From NCBI GenBank assembly GCA_017647785.1, contig JAGCJW010000004.1, forward strand, positions 1-64,000: DNA of 64,000 nt, in the 5' to 3' direction. This DNA comes from Bacteroidales bacterium. GTDB lineage: Bacteria; Bacteroidota; Bacteroidia; Bacteroidales; P3. The position numbers were made by a program, and so were the translations under genes. Positions 34,599-42,502 of this stretch are shown here, in pieces; position 1 is the stretch's first letter, and each line of letters opens with the position of its first letter. The notes beneath the pieces were generated by a model, which saw only the letters and a list, made by a program, of their open reading frames with translations, made no database searches and was not told where the DNA came from.

Positions 34599-35897
34599 TT
34601 ATTCTGCTTCTTCTATCAGTTTTTCGGAGTTAATACTAACCAAAATCTTGTCTATTCTTGTCGCATCTAAGTCTACTATTTCAATAATAAACCTATCCCA
34701 CATTATCTTTTCTCCAACTTTTGGAAGAGTACCTCCTGTTTGTTCAAATATTAACCCACTTAAAGTGTTGAAATTATTAGTTTGATATAACTCTTCTAAA
34801 TCAAAATGACTCAAAAAATCATAAAAAGGGTATTGCCCACCCACTAAATATGTACCATCTGTTCTTTCTACAAATTCATTTTCATCTTCATCCGTTTCCA
34901 TTTCGGAAGCATTTCCTACTAATGACTCCAATATATTATTCATTGTTACCATTCCTACAACCATTCCAAACTCATCAATAACAAAAGCATAATGTATTTT
35001 ATTCTCCTTAAAAGTCTCTAATGCATCATAAACACTTGTGCCTTCATGTAGGTATTGTGGTTCTCTCATTATTTCACCTACATTTTTATACTCTCCTAAT
35101 TTACTAAACAAATCTTTTAAATAAACAACCCCTACTATATTATCAAGATTCTTAGAAGCCACAGGATATATGTAATGTACATGTTGAGCTAACTTAGTCT
35201 TTACACAATCCAAATCATCTTCAATATCCAACCATTCAAATTCTGTTCTATGTGTCATTAAAGAAGCAACATCTCTATCATCTAATGAAAGTACTCTTTG
35301 AGTCATTTCAAATTCCTCCTCTGTTACTTCTCCATCTTCAACACTATCGGCCATCATTCCCATAAACTCTTCTTCAACAACCTTGTCATCTTGTTTTTTT
35401 ATTCTAAACAAACGCATCATACCATTTATTGACACAGAAAGTAACCAAACAATAGGATAAAATAATTTAGACAAAAAGTTCATAGGAGAAATAATAAGAC
35501 TTGCTATTTTTTCAGGACTATTAAGTGCAAGCTTCTTAGGGAACAATTCCCCTACTACCAAGGTAACATAAGTTATAGTAAGGATTATAACTGCTCTTGC
35601 TATAATTTCAGAATACTCTATCCCAACACCCAACTTGCTAATAAAAGCACCGAAGGGTTGTATTAAGCTTTCGCCAGAATACATACCTGTAATCAATCCG
35701 ATAGCCGTTATTGCTATTTGAATAGTTGAAATAAAATTATCTGGATTTTCAGAAACCTTTAATATTTTTTTTGCAGTCCTATTTCCTTTCTTAGAATCTG
35801 CATCAAGTTTAGGCTTTCTTGAAGAAACAACGGCAGTTTCCGACATAGAAAAAAGCCCATTAACAATAATAAGTGCTAAAATAATAAGAAATTCCAC
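34599..35897 (-). CDS. CNNM/CorC-type membrane protein with CBS domains
   Basis: 432 residues. The N-terminal CNNM membrane domain (about 1-170, three or four helices) contains NGLFSMSETAVVSSRKPKL, the S-E-x-A motif of the family; two CBS domains (about 205-325) and the C-terminal CorC/HlyC domain (about 345-425) follow. Members transport or sense Mg2+ or Co2+ and are often mis-named haemolysins. It follows lspA by 12 bases. Confidence 0.88.
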   Translation of the reverse strand: MEFLIILALIIVNGLFSMSETAVVSSRKPKLDADSKKGNRTAKKILKVSENPDNFISTIQIAITAIGLITGMYSGESLIQPFGAFISKLGVGIEYSEIIARAVIILTITYVTLVVGELFPKKLALNSPEKIASLIISPMNFLSKLFYPIVWLLSVSINGMMRLFRIKKQDDKVVEEEFMGMMADSVEDGEVTEEEFEMTQRVLSLDDRDVASLMTHRTEFEWLDIEDDLDCVKTKLAQHVHYIYPVASKNLDNIVGVVYLKDLFSKLGEYKNVGEIMREPQYLHEGTSVYDALETFKENKIHYAFVIDEFGMVVGMVTMNNILESLVGNASEMETDEDENEFVERTDGTYLVGGQYPFYDFLSHFDLEELYQTNNFNTLSGLIFEQTGGTLPKVGEKIMWDRFIIEIVDLDATRIDKILVSINSEKLIEEAE

Positions 35898-35909
35898 TAA
35901 TAAATCGGT

Positions 35910-36536
35910 TTAATTGTTAGAATCTTCTATAACAACTTCTTTGTCCTTTTTAACCATAAAAGCAGATACGATAAGCAATCCCACACCTACTGTGATTGCA
36001 ATGTCTGCCACATTAAAGATAGCATTAAAGAACTCAAAGTGATTACCTCCAACAAAAGGAAGCCACTGTGGCAAAGTAGTATCTATCAATGGAAAATAAA
36101 ACATATCAACTACCTTACCCATACAAAGAGAAGCATATCCTCCTGCTTCTGGTAAGAATTGTGCAGTAGTAAAGAAAGTACTTTCAGAGAAAATCAATCC
36201 ATAAAACAACGAATCTATTATATTTCCTACTGCTCCTGCAAATATTAAAGCAAAAGAATAAATAATAAGTTTCTTCTCTCCCTTAATAACAAGTTTTCTA
36301 AGATAAATAAATATTAGAAAAGCTGCAATCAACCTAAACAAAGTAAGAATTAATTTACCGACTTCTTCTCCAAATGACATTCCAAAAGCCATTCCTTCGT
36401 TCTCTATAAAGTGTAATCTACACCAATCACCAATTAGAAAGGCTTCTTCTCCAAGAGTAAAATTCAACTTAATCCAAACTTTTAAAATTTGGTCTATAAG
36501 TAAAATCAAAAAAATAAGTATAATAGGTTTTTTCAC
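35910..36536 (-). CDS. lspA: signal peptidase II
   Basis: 208 residues, four membrane helices. The catalytic Asp motifs are seen in GAVGNIIDSLFYG and FFNAIFNVADIAITVG. It cuts prolipoproteins before the lipid-modified Cys, and this window encodes several (Cys19 lipoboxes). It is 40 residues longer than E. coli LspA owing to an insertion (about 110-150), common in Bacteroidota. Lies 5 bases after the DksA-like gene. Confidence 0.94.
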   Translation of the reverse strand: MKKPIILIFLILLIDQILKVWIKLNFTLGEEAFLIGDWCRLHFIENEGMAFGMSFGEEVGKLILTLFRLIAAFLIFIYLRKLVIKGEKKLIIYSFALIFAGAVGNIIDSLFYGLIFSESTFFTTAQFLPEAGGYASLCMGKVVDMFYFPLIDTTLPQWLPFVGGNHFEFFNAIFNVADIAITVGVGLLIVSAFMVKKDKEVVIEDSNN

Positions 36537-36541
36537 AAAAA

Positions 36542-36934
36542 CTATTTTTTGTTTTGCATTAATTTAGCTTCAACACTTAAAGTTGCATGTGGAACAATTC
36601 TCAATCTTTCTTTAGGAATAAGTTTTCCTGTAGCTCTGCAAATTCCATAAGTCTTATTCTCTATTCTTATAAGGGCTGCTTCCAAATCCTTTATGAATTT
36701 TTGCTGACGTGCAGCCATATTTGCATTATCTTCTTTACTTCTAACACTAGAGCCTTCTTCTAAAATCTTAAAAGTAGGAGAAGTGTCACTCGTATCAGAT
36801 GCATTATTTGCAAAAGCTTCTGTCAATGTTTCAAGATTTTCTTTAGCTTTAGCTAATTTCTCTAAAATAATCGCTTTAAACTCTTGCAATTCTTCGTCAG
36901 AATAACGTACTGTGTTTAAATTTGATGTTCCCAT
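36542..36934 (-). CDS. DksA/TraR-family protein without the zinc-binding Cys
   Basis: 130 residues: N-terminal coiled coil (about 12-85) and a C-terminal region YGICRATGKLIPKERLRIVP that aligns with the DksA zinc finger. The normal four Cys are reduced to one, so no classic Zn site is possible; Bacteroidota homologues known to me share this. It may modulate RNA polymerase. Placed at the head of the lspA operon. Confidence 0.82.
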   Translation of the reverse strand: MGTSNLNTVRYSDEELQEFKAIILEKLAKAKENLETLTEAFANNASDTSDTSPTFKILEEGSSVRSKEDNANMAARQQKFIKDLEAALIRIENKTYGICRATGKLIPKERLRIVPHATLSVEAKLMQNKK

Positions 36935-36986
36935 AACGCTAATATTAACGATGCAAATGTATGAATATTATTACAATAAACAATAA

Positions 36987-37024
36987 AGCCAAAGAAGTTT
37001 TTATATTAAAATCCATCTTTGGCT
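36987..37024 (-). terminator. frr terminator
   Basis: AGCCAAAGA (36987-36995) pairs with TCTTTGGCT (37016-37024), 9 bp with a 20-base loop, 12 bases after the frr stop codon. The T-run is weak. Confidence 0.6.
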
Positions 37025-37035
37025 CTATTGAAAAA

Positions 37036-37599
37036 CTAAATTGACATTATTTCTTTTTCTTTTGCGGCTATAATAGTATCTGTATTTTTGATGAATTTAT
37101 CTGTAACTTCTTGCATTTCTTTTTCTACAGATTTGATTTCATCTTCAGGCACTCCAGCATCTTTTAATTTCTTAACTTTTTCAAGAATATTTCTTCTGAT
37201 ATTTCTTATACTAACTTTAGCTGTTTCTCCTTCTGCTTTAGCTTTTTTACATAATTCTTTTCTTCTTTCTTCTGTAAGAGGAGGAAGAACTATTCTTACA
37301 ACATCTGCTTCAACTTTTGGGGTAAATCCTAAATTTGCAGCTAAGATAGCTTTATCTATAGCATGTAAAAGAGATTTTTCCCATGGTTGAATAACGATTT
37401 GCTTTGGATCAGGTGTGCTAATATTTCCAACATTTTCAATTGGAGTAGGAGTTCCATAATAATCAACTTTAACTCCTCCTAACATAGCCGGATTTGCTTT
37501 ACCTGCGCGCAATTTTTCTAAAGATTTCTCTAAGTGAGAAACCGCATCTGTCATAGAAGCATTAGCTTCTTGAAGCATTTTTTTTGATTCTTCGGTCAT
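37036..37599 (-). CDS. frr: ribosome recycling factor
   Basis: 187 residues, normal length. The sequence includes LRAGKANPAMLGGVKVDYYG and LPPLTEERRKELCKKAK, hallmarks of the family. It splits the post-termination ribosome with EF-G. It follows a lipoprotein gene by 22 bases and has its own terminator. Confidence 0.97.
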   Translation of the reverse strand: MTEESKKMLQEANASMTDAVSHLEKSLEKLRAGKANPAMLGGVKVDYYGTPTPIENVGNISTPDPKQIVIQPWEKSLLHAIDKAILAANLGFTPKVEADVVRIVLPPLTEERRKELCKKAKAEGETAKVSIRNIRRNILEKVKKLKDAGVPEDEIKSVEKEMQEVTDKFIKNTDTIIAAKEKEIMSI

Positions 37600-37621
37600 T
37601 TTGATATAATTTATATAATGT

Positions 37622-38035
37622 TTATAATCTTACTGCTGTTCTTGTATATCCCTTTGTTTTGTCATCAATCTTTACATCAAATTTAAATGTAATAGAATCT
37701 CCATCTAAAGTTGCAGATCCAACTAATTGATAATTTCCACTGACAATTTGGTCAAACTTTGCTGTTGTAGAAGACACCGTTGCTGCAATCTCACAAGAAG
37801 AATTCAATCCAAACAATTCTCCTCCTATTATGATATTATAGTCATCTACTGCCTTTATATTTCCCTTATAAGAAGCCTTTGTAGATTTTGGGAAAACAAT
37901 TTCTTCATTTATTTTCCAAACTCCTTCCCAATCATTTGCGTTGTATGTTGTTCCACTTTCAACACAAGAAAATAGAGATAGAGTAAACAAACTTATAAAA
38001 ACAAGAAATATTCGTTTCCAAAAAACCTTTTTCAT
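37622..38035 (-). CDS. lipoprotein, unknown function (lipocalin-like size)
   Basis: 137 residues with lipobox LFSC (Cys24). The mature protein is beta-rich (WEGVWKINEEIVFPK, SITFKFDVKIDD) and might be a small lipocalin-like or beta-sandwich fold; that is a guess from strand pattern. It sits between the sialidase and frr genes. Confidence 0.55.
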   Translation of the reverse strand: MKKVFWKRIFLVFISLFTLSLFSCVESGTTYNANDWEGVWKINEEIVFPKSTKASYKGNIKAVDDYNIIIGGELFGLNSSCEIAATVSSTTAKFDQIVSGNYQLVGSATLDGDSITFKFDVKIDDKTKGYTRTAVRL

Positions 38036-38109
38036 CTCTACAAAATTTTAATTTTAATTCGGCAAAGGTACATATTTAAACCGAAATAAAAAAATAAGTA
38101 TTGTTTTTA

Positions 38110-39663
38110 TTAATCTTTAGATAAAGTTTTATAAAGCCCATTTGTAATTTCTTCAATAGACAAAGGCACATAAACTATGCAATAATCATTAGGTCCTTCT
38201 TCATATAAAAATCCTATATTACCATCAGCTTGCATAATCATTGTAGAATATGCAGAAAGCCTATCACTAACTTCCAAACCTTTTGTCCAATTTTCAGCTA
38301 AACTAATTGGTGTATATTTTACCGCATCTTGTAATTCCTTGAAGAAAATAGTCACATTAGTACGATTATCTCCTGTAGGCAAAGATTGCAATAAAACATC
38401 ACATTCTTTACCACTACTTGCATTAAGACATCTCACCTTTAGCAATTCTCCATTGCAAGCATTAGCACCAACGAATATCCCTCCTTTTATTTCATTACTT
38501 ACAACTTGTTTTGCCCAACTACCTTTTGCTTTCGCTATATTGGTAAAAGAAAAAATATTAAAGTATCTACCATATCGCTTTCTACTGCTCACAACAATAG
38601 AACCATCTTTTAGCTCTTCAACTTTTGCTTCATCTCCTCCATCTATGCAAATACCTCCTAACAATTTCCAATTTCCTCCAAAATCATCAGAATAAACTAC
38701 ATAATTATCATGTCCCTCTGCACTATTCACAAGTAAAGAAGCATACAAACGATAATACTTACTACCCTTTGCTTTAAAAACTTTGGATTGAACAATCTTA
38801 CCTGAAGCAAAAAACATACTATAAACCTTTGGAAGAATTGGTTTATACTCTCCTTCAACGTCCATAAACATTGAGGTAACATCCTCTGCTGTTTTCCAAG
38901 TCTTTCCTCCATCATTACTTCTTATTCTTGCCATGAAATTATGTCTATCCTTAGTTGCAGAAGGAAAAGCTTGTCTGCCAGCAACACACATAATCAAAAC
39001 CTCATCACTCTCTCTATCTGCCACAATAGCTGCATCACCAAAACCACATTCAAATACATTTCTCTCATCTCCGTTTCCATCAGCTATAAATCTTTCCTCC
39101 CTCCACGTTTTATAATCCTTTGAAGACCTTATCTTTATATCTACTTCTCCAAATCCTATATCAGCCCAACAAGGTCTGTGATCACTCACTGCAAGCAATG
39201 TTCCATCAAGTGTTTGAGCCAAAGCAGGAATGCGGTAAGGTTTATTTGTTTTTTCGTCCAAAGAATAATACAAATATTGATATTTGTTTTCTTTATTTAC
39301 AACAAAACTTATCCTTATAGTATCTGGCAAATTCTCAACTGCCATATTTTCAAAGGTTTTCAAAGAATTAGCACTTTTTTCTTGCTCAAAATCAAAGCCC
39401 CTGTAAACCATTGCAGACAAGGTTATTAGAGAAGATTTTGGGAATGATTGACTTATCGGCTCTATTCTTTCATCTACTTTTAGTGTTTTTGAAAATATTT
39501 TCTCATTATTTAGTTTCAAATTCACATCTGCCACTCTTGTATTAGTTGCAAGGCAAGTTGTTTGGGGTACATCAAAACAAAAAGTTAAAACTCTTTCATT
39601 TTGCGAAATAAGGTAAAGGTTCAAAAAGATAAAAGAAAAAAAGAATGTAATTTTTCTAAGCAT
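38110..39663 (-). CDS. secreted exo-alpha-sialidase (GH33)
   Basis: 517 residues from ATG 39663; an upstream TTG adds nine residues that do not look like a signal. Signal peptide about 1-20. The sialidase Y/FRIP motif (YRIPALAQTLDG) and two Asp boxes (SNDGGKTW, SDDFGGNW) are visible, with an N-terminal carbohydrate-binding-like domain (about 25-130). It releases terminal sialic acid from host glycans; with the fucosidase at 62.5 kb it suggests mucin foraging. No sialic-acid catabolic genes are in the window. Confidence 0.88.
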   Translation of the reverse strand: MLRKITFFFSFIFLNLYLISQNERVLTFCFDVPQTTCLATNTRVADVNLKLNNEKIFSKTLKVDERIEPISQSFPKSSLITLSAMVYRGFDFEQEKSANSLKTFENMAVENLPDTIRISFVVNKENKYQYLYYSLDEKTNKPYRIPALAQTLDGTLLAVSDHRPCWADIGFGEVDIKIRSSKDYKTWREERFIADGNGDERNVFECGFGDAAIVADRESDEVLIMCVAGRQAFPSATKDRHNFMARIRSNDGGKTWKTAEDVTSMFMDVEGEYKPILPKVYSMFFASGKIVQSKVFKAKGSKYYRLYASLLVNSAEGHDNYVVYSDDFGGNWKLLGGICIDGGDEAKVEELKDGSIVVSSRKRYGRYFNIFSFTNIAKAKGSWAKQVVSNEIKGGIFVGANACNGELLKVRCLNASSGKECDVLLQSLPTGDNRTNVTIFFKELQDAVKYTPISLAENWTKGLEVSDRLSAYSTMIMQADGNIGFLYEEGPNDYCIVYVPLSIEEITNGLYKTLSKD

Positions 39664-39689
39664 AATTATTGATATTTGTTTGATTTGCA

Positions 39690-39733
39690 AAAATAACTCT
39701 TTGTTTTATTTTACTGAAACAAAGAGTTATTTT
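39690..39733 (-). terminator. gpsA terminator and two-unit array
   Basis: Bases 39690-39706 and 39717-39733 are exact reverse complements (17 pairs, loop of 10). The stem arms carry AAAATAACTCTTTG, close to the arms at 365 and 28899, and the core C falls at 39699 and 39720, 21 apart. It ends the gpsA unit and lies just upstream of the sialidase start. Confidence 0.7.
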
Positions 39734-39780
39734 ACTAAAACGCCAAAAAAAAATTCTCTTTTAGGCTTTTATTATTTTTT

Positions 39781-40770
39781 CTATTTGAATGTTTCGCTCA
39801 ATATGCGGAGTTCTTGTGTCAATGAAGCACCTTCATACAATACTTTATAGGCAAAATTTGCTATTGGCATATTTACCCCTACAATTGCGTTGGTTTTATT
39901 TATGCAATCCGTTGCATAATATCCTTCTGCAACCATTGACATTTCCAATTGTGCTGATTTAACGGTATAGCCTTGGCCAATCATTTGCCCAAAAGTACGA
40001 TTTCTACTATGTTGCGAGTAGGCTGTTACTAATAAATCTCCTAAATAGACAAAGTTATTAGTATCTCGGTTCTCACTTTGGGCAATTACATTTAAGAATC
40101 GTTGCATTTCTTGTGCCGCATTGGAGATTAGAACTGCTATGAAGTTGTCACCATAACCTGCTCCTTTGCATATACCTGCTACAAGTGCATATATATTTTT
40201 CAATACTGCGGAATATTCTATTCCTCTTACATCATTAGATGTTCTTGTTTTGACAAAGCGACATGCAAAGCGATTTGCAAGTTCTTGTGCAAGGTTTTCT
40301 TGGTGCGCCCCTAAAGTTAGGTATGTCATTCCATCTTGTGCTATTTCTTCTGCGTGAGAAGGTCCACTAAGTACGGCTTGTTTGTCTAATTCAACCTTGA
40401 ATTGAGTTTGCAAATAATCGGCAACTATTTGATTAGTGCTTGGAATTATTCCTTTAGTTGCACTAATTATGATTTTGTTTTCAAAGTCTGATGGTGTTAA
40501 GTCTTGCAATGATTTTTCCACAAAGGCCGATGGAATTACTAAGACTATGTTATCAGTTGCTGATATTACTTTTTTTATGTCTGTTGTAATCTCTATTTTG
40601 TTTGTATCTAACTGGCAAGAACGCAAAAAGAGAGGGTTACGTCCGTATTGACGTACTCCCTCTACTATTTCTGTTTCTCTAACCCACCAATATACTTTGT
40701 CGTGGTTTTGGGTCGCTATTTTAACTATTGCAGTCGCCCAACTGCCACTTCCTAATACTGATATGTTCAT
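39781..40770 (-). CDS. gpsA: glycerol-3-phosphate dehydrogenase (NAD(P)+)
   Basis: 329 residues. Nucleotide-binding GSGSWATAIVKI at residues 7-18, then SATKGIIPSTNQIVADYL and GPSHAEEIAQD. It makes sn-glycerol-3-phosphate for phospholipids, fitting PssA in the same window. It follows the M49 peptidase by 6 bases. Confidence 0.95.
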   Translation of the reverse strand: MNISVLGSGSWATAIVKIATQNHDKVYWWVRETEIVEGVRQYGRNPLFLRSCQLDTNKIEITTDIKKVISATDNIVLVIPSAFVEKSLQDLTPSDFENKIIISATKGIIPSTNQIVADYLQTQFKVELDKQAVLSGPSHAEEIAQDGMTYLTLGAHQENLAQELANRFACRFVKTRTSNDVRGIEYSAVLKNIYALVAGICKGAGYGDNFIAVLISNAAQEMQRFLNVIAQSENRDTNNFVYLGDLLVTAYSQHSRNRTFGQMIGQGYTVKSAQLEMSMVAEGYYATDCINKTNAIVGVNMPIANFAYKVLYEGASLTQELRILSETFK

Positions 40771-40776
40771 TGTTTT

Positions 40777-42411
40777 TTATAGTCCTAAGACTTTTTTTCC
40801 TTGTTCGTATCTTATGTCTTTTGGTATGCTTTTACCATTTATTACGTCAAGAGTTTCTTGTAAGCTCTTACGAATTTGTCCATTTTTGTCTGCATAAGCT
40901 TTTGCTCCGTCTATGTCACCTGTTCCTTCGATTTCTAAGATTTTAGCAGCCCAAGAGTTGATTGCTTTGAAAGCATTGTCGTAATTAATTGTATAAATAC
41001 CTTCTGCATTCTTAGTGAAAGCTTTGTTGTCTTCAAAATAGTTGAAGCACATCATATTCGCAACTCCGTGAGCCGAAGCAGCACCGAAACGAACTGAACG
41101 TAAAATTCCAGCGATGAATGTTGTAACAGCATCTTCTTTTGAAATTGATGTGATTTCTCCTTTATCTATCAATGAGCAAACCATAAATAATCCTAAGATG
41201 TCAGCTTTTGCTTCTTCCCAAGAAGAGTATTGATTTCCTAAAGCTTGTCTTACACCACCTTTTCCATTAATTGTATTTTTAATTCCTAAGCCGTGAGCTA
41301 CTTCGTGGAAAGTTACGTTGTAGAAGAAAGCATCAAATTTTACTTTTGCTAATTGTTCTTGTGATAATATGTTTTCTGCAATAGGATAAAGTATCTTATC
41401 AAATTTTGCTTTCATAGCATTTTTCAACTGAAGACGTCTTGCTCCTTTTTCTAATTGCACTCTTTCATCATTAGGCAAGTTAATAGCGATTGTTTTGCTA
41501 CCAGAGTTGCAGTCTCCTCCGTAATAAATTACGTCATATACGTTAAGGTCAGATTCTGTTCCAGGAACTTCTTGTTTGAATTTAGGGTCACAAGGAAGTT
41601 CTTTTTGAAGTTGAGGAAGCATTGCTGTGAATTTTGCAAGTTTTGCACTTTCTTCTTCATCTTTTACTAAAATAAATGCTTCGTATGCAGCTTTTGCTCC
41701 AAATAAACGGTCTTCATAGTTTTCTATTGGACCTACTACGAAGTCTAAATGACTACTTTTCATATCCATCCAAGCCATATCTGACGCAAAATAGTCATCT
41801 GTTTGGAAGGCTTTCTTTCTTTCTTCTAAGTATTTTTTCAAACCAGCATCCTCAGCTAATGGAATAGCTTGATCTAATAAAGCGCATACTTTGTCTATTT
41901 GTGCTTTATATTCTTCTCTATACCATTTAACTTGTAATTTTCCGTCTTCTCCTCTGCGTATTACAGTGTAAAGACTTCCTTTATTTTCGTCCTGTAATGC
42001 GTCATACTCTTCTTTTGTCATATCTTTTGGATAGAAATTTGCTCCAAGAGGCTTTTCACCATAACCATCTACGAAAGGACGCATACCATCTAATCTTTCC
42101 CATGGTCCATAGTTAATCATTGCAAATTCTCTTGTTGCTGGATCTTGAATTTTTTCCATATCTGCTTTATCTCCATAAGATTGCATCCAGAACAATTCGT
42201 CCATAATTTCTGCTATGTCAAAGAAAATGTTTATTAATTGTTTTTCTTTGTCATTTAATTTGTTTACATCGGTTGTTAATTGTACCATTGCAAACTCATC
42301 TACTTTTTGTTGCATTGTTGCTGTGTTTTCGTCTTGTGTTGTAGTCTTATTGCCACATGAAGCAAATAAAACTGCTCCCAACATAAGAACTGATAATAAT
42401 CTTTTCTTCAT
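40777..42411 (-). CDS. dipeptidyl peptidase III (M49), lipoprotein form
   Basis: 544 residues. Lipobox LFASC (Cys19) predicts a lipoprotein. The zinc site is HEVAHG (His369, Glu370, His373), a five-residue HExxH rather than the six-residue HExxGH of typical M49, with the third ligand in EEAKAD (about Glu400). It releases dipeptides from peptide N-termini in the envelope. A strong promoter lies upstream. Confidence 0.86.
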   Translation of the reverse strand: MKKRLLSVLMLGAVLFASCGNKTTTQDENTATMQQKVDEFAMVQLTTDVNKLNDKEKQLINIFFDIAEIMDELFWMQSYGDKADMEKIQDPATREFAMINYGPWERLDGMRPFVDGYGEKPLGANFYPKDMTKEEYDALQDENKGSLYTVIRRGEDGKLQVKWYREEYKAQIDKVCALLDQAIPLAEDAGLKKYLEERKKAFQTDDYFASDMAWMDMKSSHLDFVVGPIENYEDRLFGAKAAYEAFILVKDEEESAKLAKFTAMLPQLQKELPCDPKFKQEVPGTESDLNVYDVIYYGGDCNSGSKTIAINLPNDERVQLEKGARRLQLKNAMKAKFDKILYPIAENILSQEQLAKVKFDAFFYNVTFHEVAHGLGIKNTINGKGGVRQALGNQYSSWEEAKADILGLFMVCSLIDKGEITSISKEDAVTTFIAGILRSVRFGAASAHGVANMMCFNYFEDNKAFTKNAEGIYTINYDNAFKAINSWAAKILEIEGTGDIDGAKAYADKNGQIRKSLQETLDVINGKSIPKDIRYEQGKKVLGL

Positions 42412-42455
42412 TTCTTATTTTTGTTTAATTGTTATTCTATTTTTATTTTAATTTG

Positions 42456-42486
42456 CGAAAATAATATTTTTATTGTGTTCTACAAA
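42456..42486 (-). promoter_or_regulatory. promoter of the dipeptidyl peptidase/gpsA unit
   Basis: On the - strand TTTG (42483-42486), 19 bases, TATTTTCG (42456-42463; one mismatch). About 45 bases before the ATG, 17 bases after the polA stop. Confidence 0.55.
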
Positions 42487-42502
42487 ATTTATAATTGTTT
42501 TA

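Noticed and set aside
36961-37030. 21-base-pitch array near the frr terminator
   Set aside because: The two CAAAG/CTTTG words are 27 bases apart and simply form the terminator stem.
38110-39690. Longer sialidase start from a TTG at 39690
   Set aside because: The additional nine residues fall in a terminator stem and precede a perfectly good signal peptide that starts at 39663.
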